Source: Entamoeba invadens IP1 (Eukaryota > Evosea > Mastigamoebida > Endamoebidae). Taken from it: a DNA stretch of 64,000 nucleotides. Below the pieces are notes generated by a model, which did no database searches, was not told the origin of the DNA, and worked only from the letters and a program-made list of their open reading frames with translations. How positions within the stretch are numbered: the stretch's first letter is position 1; each line of letters begins with the position of its first letter. Below, one piece after another: positions 34,232 through 45,129 of this stretch. Location: NCBI RefSeq assembly GCF_000330505.1, contig NW_004191832.1, forward strand, positions 465,202 through 529,201, given 5' to 3'. A program made the position numbers and the translations under genes.

Positions 34232-35240
34232 TACAACACCATTATATCCTAAAGCTTCTGTGTTCATGGTTTTGTTTATCTCTTTCTCATTGAAGAAGTC
34301 TTGTAGTATCTCCATTACCTTTGGAATACCAGTTGATCAACTAATAAGCACAACATCATCAATGCTCCCTTTGTTTAGTTTGGAGTCTTCAATCATTTTC
34401 TCGACTGGTGCTATTGTAGACTTGGAGAGGTCGATGTCAAGTTCTTCAAAACTCGCTCTTGTAATTAATGTGTATAAGTAGATGTCTTCATACTTATATT
34501 ACAACTAATATACTTTAATGTTTGCTGTTGCTACAGATAATAGTGTTCGCTTTGTTTTTTATGTGATGTTTTTGGTCTTTTGATTTCTTGTGCATTACTC
34601 GAAATATCTTTTTGTACTTTCTCTTGAACTCAGCAATGAAGTTGTTCACCATTCTCTTATCAAAGTCTTTATAACCAATATGTGTGTAACCCTTTGTTGC
34701 CTCAACTTCAAAGACACCATAATCAATAGCAATAAGTGACATATCAAATGTTCCAAATTCAAGAACAAAGATCAAGACGTTTTTTTAATCTCAGTCTTCT
34801 TGTCAAGTTTATATGTTATTGTTGCTGTAGACTCAATAATGATTCCGAGCACATTGATCCCTGCAATTGTGCCCGCATCCTTTGTTGCCTGTCGCCGCAA
34901 GTCATTGGAATAGGCTGGACATGTGATGACTGCGTTGTTAAAGTTCTTACCAACAAACGCCTCTGCTGTCTCATTAAACTTATTCAACACCATCAAACTG
35001 ATTCCATCTGGTGTAAATTTTTTGATATCTTCTTTTTACTACATTTTTAAGGCTTATCGTTGTTATCATTGACTACAATGATTGATTAATGCTATATATT
35101 TTTTGTATTGTTAGAACACCGAACCTATTCAAATCTTTTTGCATCAAATACTTTTTAACATTTATGTGATATGGTGCTTAGTTGCTTTATCAATCAGCTT
35201 TTCAATTTATCGTTACATAAAGTGAAACATACAATGGTAT
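34228..35240 (-). pseudogene. Cytosolic Hsp70 relic
   Basis: Minus-strand pieces follow Hsp70 order: TVFDAKR-like (about 35130-35160), VVNDNNDKP (35070), [93 protein letters not shown], and LQDFFNEKEINKTMN near the end. It covers roughly residues 50-390 of a 650-residue family protein. Frameshifts occur near 34510 and 34780, and the nucleotide-binding glycines (GGGTFD) are altered to EFGTFD. Not functional. Confidence 0.85.
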
Positions 35241-35777
35241 TGTTTTATTTCCTTGAACTTTTGCGATTTACTAAAAATGCATTTTGCATGATTTTTAATT
35301 ATAGAGTTTGAAAAGGACAGGATATCTTATCCACAACAATTTACCATTATTATTACAATAAGACTAAGTGTCAATCATTTTATTACCAAGAAAAAATTTG
35401 AATAAAACGTGCATTGAGCTCTTGTGCTGTTGTCGTGTTCAAATCAAGTACCTTTTCGAAAGAAAGCACAAACATTTCCAGAGACCTATAAAAAATTAAC
35501 AAGTGTATATTCTGATGGTGATAATCACAACAAAAAAGCACACGAAAATGTCACACAATTGCCATTTTTTTAAGCAAAGACTAGTATAATTTTATAATTT
35601 TTTAATATTTTATTTTAATAAGTTATTTTTTAATAGTTTTGTTATTTTTGAACATTATCAACGAGAATTCATAATGTACACCTTTTAAGTGTTGATTCGG
35701 TTAATTTTTACAATTAAAATTATTAACATTTATCATATAATTTAAATATAATGTAACATTTTCTAAATAATGTGTAA

Positions 35778-35863
35778 GGAGACTTAGCATAACGGTAGTG
35801 CATTATTAACCAATATCTCGATTTCCAGATAAAAGATGTTGGGTTCGACTCCCATAGTCTCCA
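35778..35863 (+). tRNA. tRNA-like gene with probable 13-nt intron, identity unclear
   Basis: Acceptor stem GGAGACT pairs fully with AGTCTCC. D arm GCAT-AACGGTA-GTGC contains the GG. T arm has GGG-TTCGACT-CCC. The anticodon stem is best drawn as TTATT/GATAA, which closes a 20-nt loop, 13 nt too long, so an intron is likely. Removing it leaves 73 nt. The identity is not settled: CCA at 35825-35827 would fit tRNA-Trp, but then the 3' stem pairs badly. CCA is not encoded at the end. Entamoeba tRNAs mostly sit in tandem arrays, so a lone copy is unusual; a decayed copy is possible. Confidence 0.6.
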
Positions 35864-35868
35864 TTTTT
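35864..35868 (+). terminator. Pol III T-run after the tRNA-like gene
   Basis: TTTTT follows the discriminator base directly, as expected for RNA polymerase III termination. Confidence 0.55.
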
Positions 35869-35869
35869 A

Positions 35870-37120
35870 TTAATTTATTTAAATATTTAATAAGTATAAA
35901 TTATCAATTAACACTTAAAAATCATTTTTTTCTTTGAAAAAGTGTTTTTGATTAAAATGTTTTTAAAAAATTACGTTTTACAATATATTTTCACTTATTC
36001 AAAAAAAGAGGGAAAATGTGTATTGTAATACACACGAAAAAAACGGATAAACAAACTAATATTTAAGTAACATAATTGTTAATTGTATTCCAATTTTAAG
36101 TATCATTATTAAGCAATTCACAATTGTAGTTAAAATATCAAAAGGATGCAAAAAGGTCATCAAAAAGTATCATAAATAAACAACCCTTCTCAAAAACAAA
36201 CCAGAGAATAGTCGCTTTAAAAATCCTTGTTGATTTGTCGTTATTTTCTTCAATTTCTAACACATAGACGTTATAGGCCAAGGTATTTTTTTCTTATCCA
36301 AATTCGTGTAAAAGAAATGCAAACTTTGTCATGATAAAGTATAAGATATTTCTCACTAAGAACGCGATTTTTCGTGAACCACAAACAAAAGTACGACAAT
36401 GAGTTAAACAAAAGTTGTGTTTGGTTCATCCTTTTTTCTCTTCGAATTCTTGAATCGACTTTTGTGTTATTTGTGTGATAAATGTGTCGTCCAATTCACC
36501 GCGACCCAATAAATACATCGCGACACGTTGTTTTTTTACAAATCGTTCTACGAGTCAACTAAAAATAAAAATATTTCCAAACAAACCCATTTTTCTCATT
36601 GACCATCAAAAATATTTTTTAATCAGTTTCTTTTTATTGGTTTGATTTTTAGTTAAAAAACTAATAAATACCAATTTAATTATTTAACAAATTAAAAATT
36701 TTTGTTTTTGAAAAACATTTGCGTAATCCCCAAAGTGCATTATATTATAAAAAGCTGATAAAATAAATGCCAAAAAATTTTGAAGTCGAGTCTTCATTTA
36801 TAACAAATAAAAATAATAACAAGCGTGAAAGTATCGCGAAATATTAATATAATGATTGCGTTGTTACATTAATAACTAAAATATCAAAAAACATAATTAA
36901 TGAAAGTTTGTTCAAAATTTTTTTAAAAACTCGTTATTTCATTTTCTTTTGCCCAAATAATAAAACTAGATGTTTGTTTTTAATTGAAAATGAAAAAAAT
37001 AACGAAACTGATATTTATTTACAAATTGACATTAACAACATTATCCTAATTTATAAGAGTGTATATTGTTGTATGGTTTGACATACAACGTTAAGTTTGT
37101 GTTGCGAAATGTTGAGTTGT
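35870..37120. other. A+T-rich region with a short unidentified minus-strand frame and a shared repeat
   Basis: The minus strand at 36426-36560 reads RVAMYLLGRGELDDTF and continues to a stop at 36426; it looks like a true protein end but no family is recognised. At 36603-36672 a block matches 47867-47937 (see repeat entry). Nothing else supported. Confidence 0.35.
36603..36672 (+). repeat. Dispersed repeat, copy 1
   Basis: ATCAAAAATATTTTTTAATC followed by TTATTGGTTTGATTTTTAGTT closely matches 47867-47937 in the same orientation. A weaker match, GAGTCTTCATTT, follows each copy at 36788 and 48063. Confidence 0.5.
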
Positions 37121-37127
37121 TGGTAAA

Positions 37128-38480
37128 TCAAATAACGGGATCGTTTTTTTGGAAAAGGCCAGCTAATATTCCGATAAATTCATCAATTTTATCATACAAG
37201 CCGGTGTGTTTATAGCAGTTGACTATACAACTAACTAACACGCAACTCCAACTTGATTTTATAAATCTAAATGCATCAACTATTTGTATCTTTCCAATAT
37301 TCACGTTTAAGTTGGACATATTGTAAACAATAAAAAGGAAAATCAACTTAATGGATTGTAATGATTACGCTGCGAGTTTTGTTATATATTCATGTTGATT
37401 CTTTTCGCTGCATTTTAACAAAACTCATTCTTCTCATTTTCGGTGCACTCTAAAATAGCTCGATTAATTTCAGCCATCTTTTTTTCAATAATCGTAATTT
37501 TAGCATTGATTGAATGTGTAAATAATAACTTTAAAATGCTTGCGGTAATGTCGTTTGAAATTTGAAATAATTCATTGATCGAGAGGTTGTAATTTGGCTG
37601 TTGTATTTGGTGGATAAAATTCTATGCGTATATTTGATGTAAGTTTATGTGTCGGTGCGTTGTCTACAAGTAGTAAAACATTTCAATAGTTTTGCTTCAA
37701 TTTTTCATTCCATTCCATGATGTACTCTTGCCATATTAAACCCAACATCCAACTACTTGATTGGTTTTTGTAATATAATTCCATAACATCCAGTAAAGAC
37801 TTGAAACAACCGCGTGTCATTTTTCGGTATGAATGACCAGAGTAAGTCTTTGTTGAGTCCCAGTTGAATTACAACAAAATAACAATGTTATCCGTTCTTT
37901 GCTATTTTTAAAAGTTTTGAGACAACTTTTATTTGTCAACGAACAGGATGGTAATCTTCGATAAAATAAACCAGTTTCATCTGAGTTGAAAAAATCATCA
38001 TGGTGGTACTGTTCTATTATTAATTGGAGTTCATTGATGTGGTCAACACAGCCATTTAAGCCAACAAGATCCTCATGACCAACAGAAATTTTGTACAGTA
38101 ATTTTTTGAACCATCTGACAAAGCCTTTCACATCTTTTAATTTATCTGACTATTTATGTTCTTCAAAATTTGTGGCGACTTTAGATCGTAATATGTAGTC
38201 ATCAATAAAACTTCCAGAACACAACGAATCTTTGACATAATTATGTAATTCTGGAAACACCATTTTTACGATTTCTGAGTTTCTGGTTGTGTTTTATTTC
38301 TTCGACTTCACTTGTATTATAGGCTTGGAGTTGTTTAATGTTAAACTGATACTCTGGGTATACTCCATTAAAAACACTTTGGATTATTTCTAAAAATCTT
38401 TCTTTTTGTTTATTGTCTGCTCTTGATACAACTATTTTAATATCCAGTGAACTTCTTTTGAAATATTTTTGTTTCGTCTA
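37128..38480 (-). pseudogene. Pogo-like transposase relic
   Basis: Minus-strand fragments in DDE_1 order: FFNSDETGLFYRRLPSCSL (first aspartate, 37950-38010), KERITLLFCCNSTG, then a LLLVDNAPTHKL-like stretch near 37650 (second aspartate), an FYPPNTTAKLQPL-like piece near 37600, and a C-terminal IVDAFRFIKSSWSCV at about 37250. Several frameshifts and stops separate them. It differs clearly from the intact pogo element at 8.5 kb, so it belongs to another lineage of the same superfamily. Ends not found. Confidence 0.7.
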
Positions 38481-39018
38481 CTTCTTGGTGGATGAGAAAT
38501 ATGTCAAATAAGATTAAGTCTTGAAATTGTTTTTATTTTTAAAATTAGCAAATACAAAAAATGTTGAAGTCGATGAAAAATGAACTGATTTTATATTTGT
38601 TCACAATTAGAATTTTTAAATTAAATTAATTGGTTTAATATTTATATGGTATTTTGATAAATAAGTTACTTAATGATTATTTATTTTATTTTTTTTGCAA
38701 AATTTATTAAAATTTTTAATCTTATTAAAAGAACTTAAAAATAATAGAATAATTAAACTTAATATTTTTTCAGTTGAAACGATTTTATGAATTTTTTTTA
38801 TTAAATACAAAAAGTGTACCTAAATTCAAGGTTCGAGAGCAAAAATTTATTTTTGTGGATTTGAATTTGATTGGTCCATTAACCCACAAATATAAAATTC
38901 ACAAATAGATGCTTTTCATTGTAATACTTTTTAGAATTTATAATGTGTTGTTGTTCTAAAGACAAAATAAAAAATATATACTAAACCAATTTGGTTTATT
39001 TAAAATCATTCTTAAAAC

Positions 39019-39151
39019 TGTGCAACTTTGTTTATAGTATAATTATAATATAAATTTTTATATATTAAAAATAAAACAAGAAAAAAACATTTTCTTTAAA
39101 ACTAATACTTTAATTTTAATATTATAACTAAACTATAACTTAAGTTGCACA
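39019..39151. repeat. Inverted repeat, possible tiny MITE
   Basis: TGTGCAACTTTGTTTATAGT at 39019 pairs with the complement at 39144-39151 and inward (read inward from the right: TGTGCAACTTAAGTTATAGT). A third word, AAGTTGCACACTTG, is at about 39505. Confidence 0.4.
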
Positions 39152-39318
39152 ATTTTTCTCAATCCGTTTTTTAGGGTTGCACCATTCGACAGTCTCGTGT
39201 TTATCAAAATTTTGCAGCGAAAAAGTCTTTGAATCACTCGAATTGGCTTGTCTCATTATTTTCTTTTTTATAAAGAGATGTTTAACATTTGCGCCATCTA
39301 CAATTGATATCAACACTG
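39140..39318 (-). CDS. Unidentified short frame, possible gene fragment
   Basis: About 58 codons open to a TAA at 39140, reading SIVDGANVKHLFIKKK and DKHETVEWCNPKKR. Base use is richer in G+C than the surroundings, suggesting former coding sequence. No start codon and no family recognised; the stop falls inside the hairpin repeat. Confidence 0.25.
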
Positions 39319-41803
39319 TTTTTTTTCGTTTTGTATGACAATTGAAATTCTAAATTTTAATGTTTTTTATTAGAACAAGCAGTAAAATTTATCATTTAAA
39401 TATCGAATTAAATTTCATGTTGATTTATAACCTAATTCAACTTATTGTTATTGTTAAAAAATAGAGTTTCCATTTTGTTGTAAGTAAAAAACAAAGAAAA
39501 AATAAAGTTGCACACTTGTTCGCATTGACTTTACTATGAACAAAAAATAACTTCAAACAATACATAATTTTAGCTATTATAGTTAATTATTTTTATTATA
39601 TACTTAAGGTGACCTTCGAGATTGTCACGACCCAAGTAATCTCAAGATCTTTTGGGTCTGATTAATTATTTTTTTGTAAATCGGCATTTTACTTTCCTCT
39701 TTACCAAATAACAAAAATAATTTTTTAAAATTTCACATTTTTTTCTCAATTTACACATTGTTGAATTGTTTAAATAATATCATCATTAACCTTAACAGAT
39801 CGTTTTATCAATTCACGTAACGAAATTATCAACACAATCAAACGTTCAAATAAACAAAAAATCAAATGTACAACAGTGTTGATACAATAATAATTCTCAA
39901 ATTAAATATCCACTTAAATAATAGTTGTTTATTATATTGAATTTATTGATTGTAAATAATAACTTTTGTGAAATGACTACAATATTCATTAAAAATATAA
40001 ACGATTATAATCAAATTCATTGTGTAACTACCTCGATGTACACAATTTTAGTTTAACAATTTTTGTTGATAATAACATGTAAGAGAGTTGTTATATACGA
40101 TTATTTTTTATAACTATTGTTTTCTTGTTATTCAAATAAAAAGACATATTTAAATATATATACCTTAGTAACACCACAACATTTATTATATATAATAGAA
40201 ACATGTATTGATTATTAATTTTAATAATTTAATAACAACAGATAATATATCAGGGTTCACTGTTAATCACAACATTTTCATTATTATAAAATGTCAAAAA
40301 TAAAACGTGATATATTTTTAGTGTGAAAACGTGTAACATCAAACCTGAACTTAAAATCATTACATTTAAATTACTGGAATAACACAGTTTAGAACATTTT
40401 TGCTTATAACTTGCTTCTCTCTCACATATATAAACTGTATTTTAAAAAACGATAGCTTAAAAAAATAAAATTTAAGTATTATTTCGGGAATGTTCATACA
40501 AACCAACCATCCTTTTATTTGGGAAATTTTCAATTTTGGTCTTTTTACTGGTCTCTTTTTTATTCACAAAAAATCGAATTTGTATTTTTTACTTGTTTTT
40601 CTTGTTTTATTGTCTCTTTTTTACAAAGAAAAATTTAAATTTAGATTTAGAATAAATTTTTGCCCAAAAATGTATCAGAAACAACATTTGTTTATTTTGT
40701 TTTAATTATAGTACAAAACAAGAATAAAAATACACAAAAAAGATATAAGAATCACAACCAAAGATAAACAAATACTTTTAAAAATTGTTTTTTTCTAAAA
40801 TAAACCAAATTCACTTCTAAATCGTTGTTTTTGTTATTATTAAAAACAAATTTAAAATATTAATTATAAAAGAATAATAAAAGACATTAATGAAAGAGAC
40901 AATTAAACAAACAATTTTATGAAATTTACAAATAAAAAAAGAAACACAACTTTAAATATTAATGGAAGCGATTGATAAATTAATAATAAAATCACTTCAA
41001 AATGGTGATTCATATTCTTCAATCTAAATATTTTACAACGTTTCACCGAACCGAATATCAAGGATTAAGAAGGTGTTGTCAGGATAAATTGTAATTCCTT
41101 TAAACAAAAGAGGGAGACCAAATAAAAGAAGAGAGTTGGTATGTCAAATGGTTGAAAAACAAACCACTTCAAACCCATTTTCAACTTGTCATGAATTGGC
41201 ACAAGCCGCAAACGTTTCAAAGTCGACAATTTATAACATACGAAAAAAACAAAAATTCAAATATAGTAAACAAAAGTCGACACAAATATTAACAGAAAAA
41301 CAAATTATAAACAGGTACAATTTTTGCAAAAAGTCGCTCAAAATAAGAAACATCAAAAATGGGAATCTGTTATCGTGTCAGATGAGTCAAGATTTTGTTT
41401 GTTTCCAGATAAAAAATATTGTTGGATGCTACCAACAAAAATTAAGAGTCTTTTGAACAAAACAACAACAAAATGGAAAATAAGAATTAACATAAACACG
41501 TTTAAAAAACAACACAACAAATACAAAAATATAATTCAAGTTTAATGGTTTGGGGTGCGATTGGTCGAGATTATAAATTAAAATTAATACTTTGCAAAGA
41601 CAGAATGAAAGCCACAGATTACCGTTCCATGTTAAAAAATAATGGAGTCATCGAAGACATGAAAAAACACAGAAGCAAATTGTTTTTTCAACAGGATGGT
41701 GCACCACCACATAAAGCACTTGAAACAATGAGATGGTTTAAAGAAATGAAAACAAACCCAGTAGAATGGCCATCTTCTAGCCCCGATTTGTCACCAATTG
41801 AAC

Positions 41804-42016
41804 GGGGAACGGAAAATCTGCCCTTTTAAAAATTGCCTTTTCAATAATTCGCCCTTTTTCGCCTTTATTTTTCAACAAAATTTCAAGTCATTTGAATTTT
41901 TGTTGAATATTTATTTAAAATTCGTTTACAAAAATAAATCTATCTGTATTATTGTATTTATTACAAAAATATATAATGTTTATTGTTAATTTATATTTAT
42001 TATCTGAGATGGTTTT
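41804..42016 (+). repeat. MULE terminal inverted repeat, left
   Basis: From GGGGAACGGAAAATCTGCCC it matches the complement of 44737-44947 with only a few differences, ending at GAGATGGTTTTT. Confidence 0.9.
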
Positions 42017-42487
42017 TATAATATATATATAAGTATAATAATTATAATTAATGATAATAATTATTTAAATTAATTTATTAAATACACTAAAATGAAAACC
42101 ATTATAATAAGTTTATTTATTTTACTTTTTTAACTATTTACAATTAAATTAAAATCATAATCAAATTACAATTGTTTTTTAAATTATTTAATAATATTAA
42201 TTACATTCCATTGTGATATAAAATTATATACAATAATTTTATAATTGTGTATGTTCAGATAGTCGATGTATTATTGATTAATAATATAATTTATATATTT
42301 TTAAGTTTATCATTTCATTATTATTAATTATATAATATCACTATTGTAATTATTAATTATAATAATAATTGGACATCAATTAAAAAACATTAAATTGATT
42401 ATTCTTCCATTTTAGTATTTTTGGTCCTTTTCGATTTAATAGAATTTCTTCCTTTTTGCATCACCTTTTTCAATGCTTTCGCTTTTT

Positions 42488-44440
42488 TTAAAATCTGTTT
42501 TTTTTGTTCTTTTTTACGTGTTCTTCAATTTCTTTTCCTGTGTTATAATTCAAAGTGACTTCATTATCTATTTGAGGCTCTTCTATAACCATTTCATCAT
42601 TATCTTCATCACTTTCATTGTCTTCAAACAAGCTATTTTCTTTTTCAAATACAATTTCCATTTTTTCGTGTTTTTCTGACGTTTCTTCTTCGGCCATTGT
42701 AAATTGTTTCATTTTATCAATAATTTCGTTTTCATTTTCAATTTCAACTTTTGCAGTATCAACATCCAAATTGAAATAAATTTTATATTTCTTTTTAGTG
42801 AGAAGTTTGATGCACTTTTTGAGAAATACGATTGGTTCAATTCTATGAGCACCAAATAACTGTTCCTGAAGTTCTTTCAGTGTTATATTTTTTTCGACCG
42901 TACCAATCTTTTTTCGAGTTGTGTTAAGTGACTCTTCAAATAGTTTAAATTTTAAATCTATAATATTCTGGAAAGACAGCAATTTTTCAACAAAAGTGTG
43001 AATAACAGGATGAAAAATACATATAAATCGATTCAACGCCGAATGAAAACTTTCCGCTCGGTTATTTGTTCTTTTGGGAAGACCAAATACCGACCAGTGC
43101 TCAATTTTAAAAACGCCATTTATATAAGTGTTTTCAAAATACTCAAAAAACACATTAACATCTTCGTCTTGACACAGTTCTTCTTTTATCATATAAAATG
43201 TGTCCCTGATCATTGTTTTTGGCAAATAAGCCAATGACATTAACATTTTTATTAGAGTTTTAAACGAATCACCTTCAACAAATCTTTTACCAAATCCCAT
43301 AGTTAAAACTCTCCTATAAAGAGATTGGCAAAAATGAAAATGACAACATTTAACATCAACCTCATTTCCAAATAGATCTTTGAAATACACAACTTCAAAG
43401 TCTCCCATTACAACAACATTTTTATGAAACACTTTTTCTTTACAAATTTCTTCAATCTTATCGAATAATTTTTTGTACGTTTCTTTACTTTTTGAAACAA
43501 GACATGAATAAAAAACTGGAAAAGATTCTTCATTTTGCAAACCGTGAATGGTATACATTTGAGAAAATAATTCTATTTGTCAAAAATAATGTTCAAATAA
43601 TATAAAAATATATTAGAATTTTTTTAAAATAAAATGTTTGATATTTGTATATTATAACACTTTAATATCAAATTATTTTATTTAGAATGTATATCTATTA
43701 TTTTTTAATATTTAAATTGTATATTAAATTTAGAAATGAATTATTTTCTATTTAACAATATTATAATAATTTATTATCAATATTTTTTGTGTAATAATAT
43801 ATTATTTAATATAAAATTTTGTTTCCATATATCTCAATAGACAAACTTGGACATGATTTAAAAGTTCCATCCATCAAAATTGTACTACATGTTTTAAAAA
43901 AATTTAAATATTTTTTCTTACCAAATATAATCATTTCATAATTTTGGTGCATGACAAAAGAAAGTTCCTCGTTTGTGAATGTTATTTGATCAATTTCTTT
44001 TGGGTTTTTGGATATTTGTTTTTGACTTCGCACTATATGTTCACATAAAGATAAACGTTTTGAAGAACCATTGACGTAAGCTTCTGCAACTATTTCTATG
44101 GCGCTTTTATTTTTGAGTTTTCTTTCTTTGCTTCTTCTTTCATGTTTTCAGTACACTTTTTGTCAAAATAAGAAGTGGTGTCATGTTCATGTGGAAGACC
44201 CTTTTGAGATCCAGTTTCTTCATATCCAATTGTGTTTCCTTTTTCATCAAAAAGCAATCTAATACGTTTTTTACATTGTTGGTATTCACATTTAAATAAT
44301 ATGCGTTTTTTATCAACAGATCTAAATTTATAACCATTAATGTATGGTTGAGGATTTCCATGTGTTGATGAAATCATTTCAAATTTAGGAGGTTGCGGAA
44401 TGTCGGATATAACCAATGGTGTGGTTGTTTTATTTTCCAT
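42488..44440 (-). CDS. MULE transposase with FLYWCH zinc finger, two exons
   Basis: Exon 1 (44440 to 43847) starts at ATG and contains a FLYWCH-type zinc finger (CEYQQC...GLPHEHD, Cys2His2) and TILMDGTFKSCP with the first catalytic aspartate. A frame slip of one base near 44110, in an A-rich run, separates the finger from the rest. Exon 2 (43572 to 42488) continues MYTIHGLQNEESFPVFY, VVVMGDFE (second aspartate), CCHFHFCQSLYRR (the C-x2-H region typical of MULE nucleases) and NNRAESFHSALNR with the catalytic Glu, then an acidic/basic tail. Joined at the intron the sequence reads CPKLFSQMYTIHG, the expected family text. It would cut and move the surrounding element; the slip may be real or a base-call error. 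Confidence 0.85.
43573..43846 (-). other. Spliceosomal intron in the MULE transposase gene
   Basis: On the minus strand it begins GTTTGTC and ends ACAAATAG, matching the Entamoeba pattern GTTTGT...TAG. Removing 274 bp restores CPK-LFSQ-MYTIHG in frame. The interior is much richer in A+T than the exons. Confidence 0.8.
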
Positions 44441-44736
44441 TGAATATTGTAGATGACCTAATACCTTTTATAATAAAATAATTCTATTTAATCATAAAAA
44501 ATATAATATATATTTATATATACTTTTTATTTATTTATTAGTGTTATAATCATTATTTTATGTTATTAAAATACAATTATTATACAATTATTAACAATTT
44601 ATAATAATACAGTGTATATATACATTTACAGTTATTCTTATAATAATAATTATATTGTTAATAATTATTTATATTATAATGTAGTTTTCGAATTTAAATA
44701 AAATTAAATATTAAAATATTTTATTTATTTAATAAA

Positions 44737-44947
44737 AAAACCATCTCGATAATAAATATAAATTAACTATAAACATTATATATTTTTGTAATAAATACAA
44801 TAATACAGATAGATTTATTTTTGTAAACGAATTTTAAATAAATATTCAACAAAAATTCAAATGACTTGAAATTTTGTTGAAAAATAAAGGCGAAAAAAGG
44901 CGAATTATTGAAAAGGCAATTTTTAAAAGGGCAGATTTTCCTAAACC
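44737..44947 (-). repeat. MULE terminal inverted repeat, right
   Basis: Inverted copy of 41804-42016. The two repeats each contain the same 60-codon open frame, which is not a gene. Confidence 0.9.
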
Positions 44948-45129
44948 CCAATTGAACATCTATGGGCAATTCTTGAAACAAGAATTCGCAAGAAGAAACA
45001 ATTATTTTGAACAAAAAGTCTTTAGTTTAGAGCACTCAAAAGAGAATGGAAACAGTTGCCAATTTCAATGATAAATAAGTTGATGGACTCATTGGTAAGC
45101 AGATTTAAAATATGTGAAATGGAAAAATA

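Larger units (their letters stand above)
38490..40960. other. A+T-rich region with a hairpin and little coding evidence
   Basis: Apart from the hairpin at 39019-39151 and the short frame 39140-39318, only A+T-rich sequence is seen. A GACCTT-containing block at 39604-39670 resembles the complement of 46681-46732. Confidence 0.4.
41804..44947 (-). mobile_element. Mutator-like element (MULE) with ~210-bp TIRs
   Basis: The decamer CCAATTGAAC occurs directly on both sides (41794-41803 and 44948-44957) and is the duplicated target inside the Tc1/mariner gene. Terminal inverted repeats of about 210 bp (41804-42016 and 44737-44947) are almost identical apart from the outer ~8 bases, which suggests a fairly recent insertion. 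The element is 3144 bp long with one intron-containing transposase gene on the minus strand. Confidence 0.9.
41136..45118 (+). pseudogene. Tc1/mariner-type DDE_3 transposase, split and frameshifted
   Basis: N-terminal helix-turn-helix (HELAQAANVSKSTIYNIRKK), then VIVSDESRFCLF (first aspartate), MVWGAIGRDYKL, FFQQDGAPPHKA (second aspartate) and WPSSSPDLSPIE (Glu at 41798-41800). After the 3.1-kb insertion, HLWAILETRIRKKKQLF and a C-terminal KREWKQLPISMINKLMDSL follow to about 45118. Frameshifts near 41330 and 41545 and a stop near 45008 make it inactive even without the insertion. Confidence 0.8.
41100..45120 (+). mobile_element. Decayed Tc1/mariner element split by a Mutator-like insertion
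   Basis: Transposase remains on both sides of 41804-44947 read as one protein when the insertion is skipped: SPDLSPIE at the left joins HLWAILETRIRKKK at the right. Terminal repeats of this older element were not found. Confidence 0.75.

Noticed and set aside
41798..41989. 63-codon frame reading MNGERKICPFKNCLFNN and its copy at 44763-45014
   Set aside because: Both lie in the MULE terminal inverted repeats; identity follows from the repeat, not from coding selection.
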